Source: Carettochelys insculpta (Eukaryota; Chordata; Testudines; Carettochelyidae). From it: 64,000 nucleotides of DNA. The DNA lies in NCBI RefSeq assembly GCF_033958435.1, contig NC_134161.1, positions 1,922,001-1,986,000 on the forward strand, given 5' to 3'. The notes beneath the pieces are model-generated. The model was not told the DNA's origin. It did not search any database and worked only from the letters and a program-made list of their open reading frames with translations. This document shows positions 57,341 to 64,000 of this stretch, piece by piece (position 1 is the stretch's first letter; each line of letters begins with the position of its first letter). Made by a program: the position numbers and the translations under genes.

Positions 57341-58147
57341 TTCTGATGGAAAAATATTCCTCCTCACATCCTTGAGAGTGTAAAACCTTAGTCAATAATT
57401 CATAGTCGTGTGTCTCAGACTGGAGGCTTTCTCTTCATTATGACTTGCACCTAGTTATTTGTCTTTCACATTTTATTGTATATGCCGGTGTAATGCTGTG
57501 CATTATAAAATTTATCTGCTTCATTATTTTATGATCCTGAGTTGTGTAAGAAAATGGCAAGAAAATGGCTCTGTGCCTGCATGACCTATGGGCTGTATTC
57601 AGCCACCGCGTTGATGGTGGTTGTGGGGTAAGCTTTCAGCTGGCGGAGCAGGGAGCCGGGTGTGCCCTGCCTACATGCCTGGGGGTGGAAGAATTGGGGT
57701 CAGTCCTCCAAGTATAGCATTGTCAGCCCCTCCCCACCCCCCCAGCACGAGCAAAATCTTGGATGTGGTTGCGTGCATACAGACACAATGAGCTGCACGG
57801 TGGTGTTGGTTAGTTGTGGAGGCGTGTTGAGGAAACTTCTCTTTTGTGTCGGTTAGCACAGAAGTGTGTGTGCATGGAACAAATGCTCCTTCACTAGCCT
57901 TTCACGCCCGGGGAGCGTGGCTGCCATCTGTGCGGCCACACTGGTAATGCGTGTCGTGCTCCCGCTAATGAGATGGAGGAAGGACAGCTCGCTAAAGATT
58001 GCTGTTATCTGTGCCCCTTCATGACCTCCAGCGCCTTGTGGTAAGGGAATGGGCTTTAGCCGCTAAGCGAGAGACACAACAGAGAGCTAAGCAGCTCAGC
58101 GGAGACTTCAACGCACATCTCCCGAGTCCCATCCATTGTCCTGCCCA

Positions 58148-58210
58148 CTAGACCAGCCTTCCTCCCAGGCCCTACCAACTGCTTGGTTGTTACTGGGTCA
58201 TTAGGTATCT
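58148..58210. repeat. 63-bp repeated motif, copy B
   Basis: It starts CTAGACCAGCCTTCC and ends TACTGGGTCATTAGGTATCT. It is the partner of 56923-56985 and sits about 500 bp before the Ig9 exon. Confidence 0.75.
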
Positions 58211-58724
58211 GATTATCGCTGGTGTCACCTGCTCCTATGGGGCCGGCAGCTCCAGCTACATCATCATCAGCTACTGCTGTCCAAGGCACACGGTGAAGCC
58301 GCCAACCTGCTGTAGTCCTGTAAAAACTTTCAACCTCACCGCCCCCCAGCAGGGAGGTGCCCTCTGCAGGACAGATATGCCCAGGCTAAGCAAAGAGGGA
58401 GTAATCCCCCTTTGTGGACACAGCAGCTCCCAGGGACCTCGGTGCATGAGTCTGACATGCAGGAGTGGAGATGACCTGGGATAAGTCTTGCAGCCTTTGG
58501 AAGGCAGCAGGGGGTCGTGGACAGTAGCTGGGGAGGGGGGGGACCTTAGTACTCCGTATTGTCTGCTTTGAAGATGAGCAGTTTAGCTGCGGCTGGGTGG
58601 ATTTGCCGTGGATGTGAGCGTCAGAGCCGTGCAGTCCCTACGTTCCCCTGGGGTCCGTTCTACCTCCCTCCATAGCACATGCCTCCAGCGCCTCCGTAAC
58701 AGAACTTCCTTCCCTTCCTCTCAG

Positions 58725-58924
58725 TCCCAGCGATGATCACTTCCCACCCCAACACAACCATTGCCATCAAGGGCCAGATGAAGGAGCTGAACTGCACCGC
58801 TCGAGGGGAGCGGCCAATCATCATTCGCTGGGAGAAAGGCGACACGGTCATCGACCCCGACCGCAACGTGCGATACGCCATCGCCACCAAGGACAACAGT
58901 GACGAGGTCATTTCAACGCTCAAG
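58725..58924 (+). CDS. DSCAML1: DSCAML1 exon: N-terminal part of Ig9
   Basis: This 200-nt exon starts in phase 1 (TC completes the Ile of IPAMITS) and ends in phase 0 after STLK. It carries the first Cys of Ig9 in LNC (codon 24) and the core Trp in IIIRWEKGD (codon 36). Sequons are NTT (codon 10) and NCT (codon 23). The acceptor ttcctctcAG is followed six bases later by a second AG (tcccAG). Use of that second site would replace Ile-Pro-Ala by a single Thr and keep the frame. The first site is preferred because it preserves the conserved IPAMIT start. The donor is AAG|GTGAGA. Confidence 0.96.
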
Positions 58925-59305
58925 GTGAGACCACACTGAGTGAAACGTGCCAGTGGGTGTTGCAGGCCAGCCGGGCTGGGTTACAGTTCTGGGCACTGGG
59001 GTGTTGTATTTGCTGTTCCTGAGAGCGGTCCGTGCCGGGAGCAGCCCCCCTGAAAAGCTGGGAGCAGTCTGGCTGCACGTGCGTGGCGTTGCCCAGGCTG
59101 CTCTGGAAAACACTTCCCCCTCGGCCGGGAAATGTCTAATGTCCGATGAGATAAGCGTCCGTTTTTTCCACTGACAGAAACGAAATGTGAAAGGTGATTA
59201 TGGGATTGGCCAGAAAAGGGGAAACTTCTGAGGAAATGACTTCTTCCCCTTGGCTCCTCCCCGGAAGGGAACTCTTCGGCTGGCTCCATTGGGGAACTGC
59301 CGAAC

Positions 59306-59366
<61 letters not shown>

Positions 59367-59824
59367 CGCTCCTCAGCATGAGCTGTCAGGAGCCTGGATG
59401 GCCCAGTTGTGGCATCTGAAGATGCAGCTCGAGGTCCCGGGACTGGGGCCTTGTGGAGTTTTCAGAGAGATTGGCAAGCTTCTTCAGCCAGTGGTTGACT
59501 CCACTAACGCACACGTTCCTAACGTGCCTTGTGAATGCTGCTGAGGCGTGTCCAGCTCGGGAGAGGCTGCAGAAAAGCAGAGGGAATAAAAAGAATCTAG
59601 GCATTAGCACCTCGCTGTTGAGTGCAGGCTCCATAAGGCTTTGGGGAGCTGCCCTGGCCGCCAGCGGAACATGGGGGGATCTGGGCCCATGTGTGTTCTG
59701 TGCGGTTATCTCATCAGCTGTACAGTTACAGCAAATAAACGGCATCATGACACATTGTGCTTCACTGTCACAACAGCAGACACATTCTGAAGGGCCTCTC
59801 TTTTTGCCCCTTACCTACCCACAG
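58925..59824 (+). other. DSCAML1: DSCAML1 intron within Ig9
   Basis: This 900-bp intron is the only phase 0 intron in the visible gene. It contains a compound (GT)n(GA)n microsatellite (59306-59367). The acceptor tract is cccttacctacccacAG. No gene or transposon is seen. Confidence 0.92.
59306..59367. repeat. Compound (GT)n(GA)n microsatellite
   Basis: About 25 bp of GT repeats (59306-59330) run straight into about 36 bp of AG repeats with single C interruptions. The transcript strand therefore has a UG-rich block followed by a purine-only block inside a 900-bp intron. Confidence 0.95.
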
Positions 59825-59921
59825 CTCAAACCAGCTGACCGGGGGGACTCTGTCTTCTTCTCATGCCATGCGATCAACTCCTACGGCGAAGACAGAGGCT
59901 TGATCCAGCTCACTGTCCAAG
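59825..59921 (+). CDS. DSCAML1: DSCAML1 exon: C-terminal part of Ig9
   Basis: A 97-nt exon (32 codons plus one base), phase 0 to phase 1, runs from LKPADRGDS to LIQLTVQ. It provides the second Cys of Ig9 in SVFFSC (codon 14), followed by [11 protein letters not shown], a phrase typical of DSCAML1. It is the smallest coding exon in the window. Because 97 is not a multiple of three, skipping it would shift the frame. The donor is CAAG|GTACTT, moderate. The final G starts the Glu of EPPDPPE at 60955. Confidence 0.96.
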
Positions 59922-59945
59922 GTACTTGTTTTCACCCTGCTAGGT

Positions 59946-60440
59946 CTAAACATAGAAGTGTGGGGCAGGAAGGGACCAGGGGAGGTCGTCAAGTTGTTCT
60001 TGGGTGCTAAGGCAATACCAGGCAAACCGAGACGATCCCCAACAGGTGCTTGTGCCACCTGTTCTTAAAAAATGCCAGGGATGGAGATTCCACAGGTCAC
60101 CTTGGCAGAATGTGCCAGATCTTAGCTCCCCTTGGTGTGAGATGGTTTTACCAATATCTGACCTAAATCTCCCTTGCTGCAGATGTTAGCCCCTTGCTCC
60201 TTGTCCTGCCTACGGTGGCCAGGGAGAACTGATCTCTGCTCTGAATGTGGTTTGAAGGCTTCTCAACCACCCTGCTCCCAGTTTTCTTTTTCCCAAGGAC
60301 ACACATCCCCCCTTTGTAACCTTTCTCCATCGCTCAGGTTTTCTAAACCTTGAGTCACGTTTAGAGCTTTCCTCAAGACTCTGCACATCTTTGTTAGCGT
60401 GTGGGCCCAGGACTGGGATCTGTGTAGCTGGCCATGGATC
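59946..60440 (-). mobile_element. CR1 LINE fragment (antisense)
   Basis: Read on the + strand it gives the reverse of the CR1 3' region in the expected order: 'catagaagtgtggggcaggaagggacc', 'cctgttcttaaaaaatgccagggatggagattccaca', 'aatatctgacctaaatctcccttgctgcag', 'cccttgctccttgtcctgcc', 'ccatcgctcaggttttctaaacc'. It is old, with many indels. It starts only about 25 bp after the Ig9 donor. Confidence 0.8.
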
Positions 60441-60477
60441 CTCCTTCCCTGGAAACTGTAACTCAAGTTTGATGCTT

Positions 60478-60612
60478 GTCTCAAAGATCTGCTCTAATGG
60501 AAGCGGGAGTTCATACTGGAAATGCCCTGGCTGTGCTGTGCTGTGCTGCGCTGAAGGCCAGGCTTAGATGATCACTGTGGTCCCCTGTGGCTTTATAACC
60601 TAGGAATCTTGG
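60478..60612 (+). mobile_element. CR1 LINE 3' terminal fragment (sense)
   Basis: The order 'agatctgctctaatgg', 'atactggaaatgccctgg', 'ggccaggcttagatgatcactgtggtccc', 'cctaggaatct' matches the 3' end of a common reptilian CR1 subfamily ('gatctgctctagga...cagactagatgatcacaatggtccc..ggaatctatga'). It contains a short CTGTG expansion at about 60528-60548. It is tail-to-tail with the antisense CR1 just upstream. Confidence 0.7.
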
Positions 60613-60849
60613 ACCCCACAGGGATGAGGAGGGCATTGCCTGTTCATTTACTCATGGGCTCATGTCCCGTGTGGAGGAACTGAAGCACCTTTAATGCAGG
60701 TGGAAGCCCTTTCCTGCATCACGGCTTGAGAAAGCAGAGAAATGCGCAGTACAAGGTGGTGCGCCGTGCAGGCAGAAAGAGGTGGAACAGGGAGGGTGGC
60801 GTGAGCTGGCTTTAAGCTGATTTTAAGGCCGAAGAAATAAGCTTTTTCT

Positions 60850-60875
60850 GGGAGGGAGGGAGGGAGGAAGGAAGA
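60850..60875. repeat. Short (GGGA)n purine tract
   Basis: GGGA repeats grade into GGAA repeats, in the intron about 80 bp before the FN3-1 exon acceptor. Confidence 0.85.
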
Positions 60876-60954
60876 AGGTCACAATCAGGGTTAACATGGT
60901 TCCCATGTCACTGGGAATGGGTTATTCATTTACCCTCACCTTTGTCTCTCCTAG

Positions 60955-61083
60955 AGCCTCCTGACCCCCCGGAGCTGGAGATTCGGGAGGTGAAAGCCCG
61001 AAGCATGAACTTGCGCTGGACGCAGAGATTCGATGGAAACAGCATCATCACTGGGTTTGATATTGAGTACAAGAATAAGTCTG
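60955..61083 (+). CDS. DSCAML1: DSCAML1 exon: start of fibronectin type III domain 1
   Basis: A 129-nt (43-codon) phase 1-1 exon runs from [10 protein letters not shown] to IEYKNKS. It covers the linker after Ig9 and strands A to C of the first FN3 domain. The conserved FN3 Trp is in MNLRW (codon 22), and [13 protein letters not shown] is the typical C strand. A sequon NKS lies at the exon end (codon 41). The rest of this FN3 domain must be on an exon beyond 64000, because no continuation was found in 61084-64000. The donor is TCTG|GTAGGT. Confidence 0.96.
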
Positions 61084-64000
61084 GTAGGTGATTGCATTTC
61101 TCCTCACTAGGCATGTAAAATCTGCACTGAAACCAACGTGATGCTGTTGAGTTACCAGCCACAGACCCAAATCTAAAACAGCAGAGCACAATTGTTGGGG
61201 TGTCAATAGAGGGGAACCTGCCTACTATGCTTGAGGAAGAACACCTAATGACAGCTGATAGGAATCTTTCAACAAAATGTTTTTCTCAGGAAACCATGGG
61301 GTGTTTTGTTTTGTTTTTTTTTGGCAGAACCAACGCTTTTTGTAGGGAAGGCTCAGTTACAGCAAACGTTTCAACTCCAGAACTTTCTGTGGGGGAAAAC
61401 ACTCTGAATTTGCTGTAATGTTTAATTCTGGCATTTTTGAAATGAAGAATTGCAGTTGCCTGCTTGAACGTGACTTCATTTCCAAATTTCAGCCAGTTGC
61501 GAAGATAGTAAAAATCCAAATGAAGCGATTAGAAACGATCAAAGCAAAGTGCAGTGATTGGCTCCAACCCGTTTTCTGTGGAGGGGATTAGTTTCCAAAT
61601 GTTTTTATGTTTTGTTATTTTGTCCGTTCGGGACAGGAAGTGGTTCGTGGGCTGGGAAGTGTGTGTCTCTGGCCTGCCCCAGTTCTGCTTGGTGCTGCTG
61701 ATGGGATCCGAATGGCTGGAATTCCCTGCACAGGTTCCCTGCCGCCTGCTGAAGCAGTGGGACAGAACTGAGTTTTGCGTAGCGCCTTCTGTTCCCAGTG
61801 CACCAGGCTGGCGACCGACGTAGCAAGTCAATACTTGCTCTGAAAGGGGAGTATCTGAGCCAGTTCCTGCAAAGCTCTAAGCACCCTCGGCTCCTGCTGA
61901 CTCTTCTGAGATTCCAGGGTGCCCAGTGCCTTGTAGAACTGAGGCTCAGCATGGCCCCTCACAGACATGGTGTGGCTCTGCTGCAGCCCTTCCGCGGCAA
62001 GGCCCTCCAGTGTTGCTCAGAAGAGGCAGTGAACTATGTTTGGGAACTGCAGAGGCCAGCTAGCCTTGCGCGAGACTTAGGCAGCTCCCTTGCCAGTCCC
62101 AGCCTGGAACTAGATTATTAAGCTGTAGGACTGGGACCCCCGGCACACTAATGTGGGGACAAAGGCAACAAGGGATACCAAAGCCCCACACTCTTCAACC
62201 AGTACAGAGCATGTTGTTCCCCCATCCTCTTTCTTTCCCCCTTCCAGGTGGGTTGGTTCTGCCCCACGCAGCCAGTGTCTGCTCCTGCTTTGTGGGGTCA
62301 TCTCCCAGCTGGGCGGTTGCTTCTCTTGCAATCTGAATGGAGAGGCGATGGTGCTGAACCTGGGAGGGTGCGGGGTGACGCATGAAAATGTTTCAGCAGG
62401 GAAAACTCCTTGCAGAGCCTTCCTCCTCCAGCGCGTGCGCCATCGCCCAGGGCAGGCCAGTGAGTGCTTTAGAGCAGATTGGGCCTGACAGCCCTTCCCT
62501 CAGGGGGCCACCAAGCCACCTGCACTGTTATTGCTGGGGCTGCCCTGGGAGGGCAGGCTCTGATCCTGCCTGCTCAGCGGTGGGAGAGGATGAGGAAGAA
62601 AGACAAAGGCCCTGTTCCCATGTCCACCTTGTCACCAAGAGCGCTGTGGTGGTCTCCTTCTGCCACCCTGCTCGGCCTCCCGAGGACAGGTGGGCCTTTC
62701 CAGGGAGGGGAGGGGTGCGGGCCTCGCACCCCGTCCTGTTGACGAAGAAAGGGGACGAGGCATTAGTGAAATGTTACCTTGTGTCGGATGGGAGCAATTG
62801 AAAGGGAATGGTAAGAGACAGCGTTGGCAAACCTCCAAACCTGGAGTTACATAAGAATGAGGAGGGGAAAACCTGGTGCAGATGAACAAAGGCCGTAAGT
62901 AAATGGTAAAAGTCGTCCCTGGGCTGGCTGGCTGAGCTGGCGGAAGTAGGCGCCTCTCAGGGGCCTCAAAGCACTGTGCAGAACACGGGGGGGCAATTGT
63001 CCGGGAAATTCCCCAGAAGGGCCCGTTGCCTGGGGAGCATGGCTGGGAAATGCCATGTCTCCGGAGGCCCCCGTTTAGCCCCTTGACTGTGATCCAGCCT
63101 GTAGTGAGCAGCGCTGCCCGGAGAAACCAGGAGTTCTGTTAACTTCTTCAGCCCGGCTTGCTCAGTCACGTCGGCGCCTCTGGCTGGCGGGGTGGGCTGG
63201 CAAGTCTGTGGCAATGCTAACCCGGAAGCTGCAAGAGCTGCAGCCACGTTAGAGGGTGTCCGCAGAGCAGCGGAAGCACAGCCCCACTTGCTGCATTCGT
63301 CTCCCTTGGGAGCAGTGGGCAATCTGTGGCTCGTGTGAGGCCCCGTTACCCTCCCAGAGTCCAGCGCAGGGACTCTTGTCCTGCGAACCTGTGCGTGTGG
63401 TTATGCTTTTCAGTGTGTGGCTGGTGGTCTTGGAAAATCCTTTCCTGTCCCGGTTTACCGTTCATCCCTGACCTAAACCTTCATTCCAGATTATTTGTTT
63501 TTATTAAAAATGAAGCTAACATCTCTATGTGGTTTGCTTGGAAGATGTGGCTCTTCAGATGCTATTTCAGGTGCCTTCTTTTGGAAATCTTAACATCTTG
63601 CCTTTCCCATGCCTTGGCCAGCACCTGTCTGTCTCTTCAGGAGACAGGTGGTATGTGATTTTCTGGATAATCAGATACAAAATGGAGAGCTCTGTTTGTG
63701 CTCACCTGGTTAGAAATGTCTCAGTATGTGCCTCGTTTGCTTCCACGTTAATTAAACCCAGAGCCCCATATGACTCGCCCACAGTCCAGCTCCTCATCGG
63801 CGTGGTTATAGGCATCAGTGGCTTGGTCTTGCAGGATGCTGAGCAATTCCTGGAAGCAATGAAGAGCCTCAGCTCCCCTGGAGACCAATGGGGAGGGAAG
63901 TGCCCAGTGCCTTGGTGAATTGGGCCCTAAAAGAGGAGGCTGTGTAAGCTATAGGTGCCATACATCACCAGCTCTCGGCTGAGAGTCTCACTCTCTTACC
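61084..64000 (+). other. DSCAML1: DSCAML1 intron after FN3-1a (5' part)
   Basis: The sequence following the 61083 donor runs to the end of the window without an acceptor and exon that continue the FN3-1 domain. I see no recognised transposon, RNA gene or satellite. Open frames of up to 139 codons here show no known domain. Confidence 0.8.

Larger units (their letters stand above)
41778..58724 (+). other. DSCAML1: DSCAML1 intron Ig8-Ig9 (16.9 kb)
   Basis: This is the longest complete intron here and contains no gene. I could not recognise any CR1 copy in it, unlike its neighbours. It holds MIR-like pieces (45120-45195, 49731-49805, 51165-51205, 54035-54100), a (TG)18 tract, a 21-bp satellite, the second MITE copy and a 63-bp duplicated motif. 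AT-rich, homeodomain-motif-rich blocks at about 44510-44700, 47690-47790, 54600-54800 and 57190-57560 look like candidate conserved noncoding elements. The remainder appears unique. Confidence 0.85.
59922..60954 (+). other. DSCAML1: DSCAML1 intron Ig9-FN3-1
   Basis: This 1,033-bp GT-AG phase 1 intron is more than half made of two CR1 fragments in opposite orientations (59946-60440 and 60478-60612). A (GGGA)n-type purine run is at 60850-60875. The acceptor tract is ttgtctctcctAG. Confidence 0.92.

Overview
This window is an internal part of one large vertebrate gene, read on the + strand. Eleven coding exons between 18373 and 61083 together encode 758 codons in a single open frame. They match Down syndrome cell adhesion molecule-like 1 (DSCAML1): the end of Ig2, all of Ig3 to Ig9, and the start of the first fibronectin type III domain. 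The signal peptide, Ig1 and first half of Ig2 lie upstream of base 1. The remaining FN3 repeats, Ig10, the transmembrane helix and the cytoplasmic tail lie beyond base 64000. No other host gene, rRNA, tRNA or CRISPR array was found.

The repeats point to a reptile, most likely a turtle. There are many CR1-type LINE fragments ending in ATTCTATG-like motifs. There is also a tRNA-derived SINE with a CR1-like tail that resembles the cryptodiran turtle SINE family. A decayed PIF/Harbinger transposase, small hAT-like elements with 8-bp target-site duplications, and MIR-like remnants are present. The turtle assignment is inferred from recalled consensus sequences, not from a search.

Layout: 1-18372 is intron, with a 943-bp hAT-like element at 5660-6602, an old CR1 at about 7555-8245, a SINE at 16905-17115, and a CR1 ending about 70 bp before the first visible exon. 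The region 18373-26425 holds the Ig2 end and Ig3 to Ig5. The Ig5-Ig6 intron (26426-31640) carries the Harbinger transposase pseudogene. The 8-kb Ig6-Ig7 intron (31914-39941) carries three CR1 fragments and a small MITE-like element. The Ig7 and Ig8 exons are clustered at 39942-41777. A 16.9-kb intron follows (41778-58724). It is poor in recognisable LINEs but has satellites, a 186-bp-class hAT MITE and several AT-rich blocks that may be conserved noncoding sequence. Ig9 and FN3-1 are encoded at 58725-61083, and the window ends in intron.

All visible splice junctions are GT-AG and in phase 1, except the one inside Ig9, which is phase 0. Ig3 to Ig7 are each one symmetrical 1-1 exon, while Ig8 and Ig9 are split over two. 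I did not find a new biological system. The items most worth checking are a weak Ig5 donor with a stronger-looking competitor 7 nt upstream, a LINE inserted almost against an acceptor, and two same-length MITE copies in different introns of this gene.
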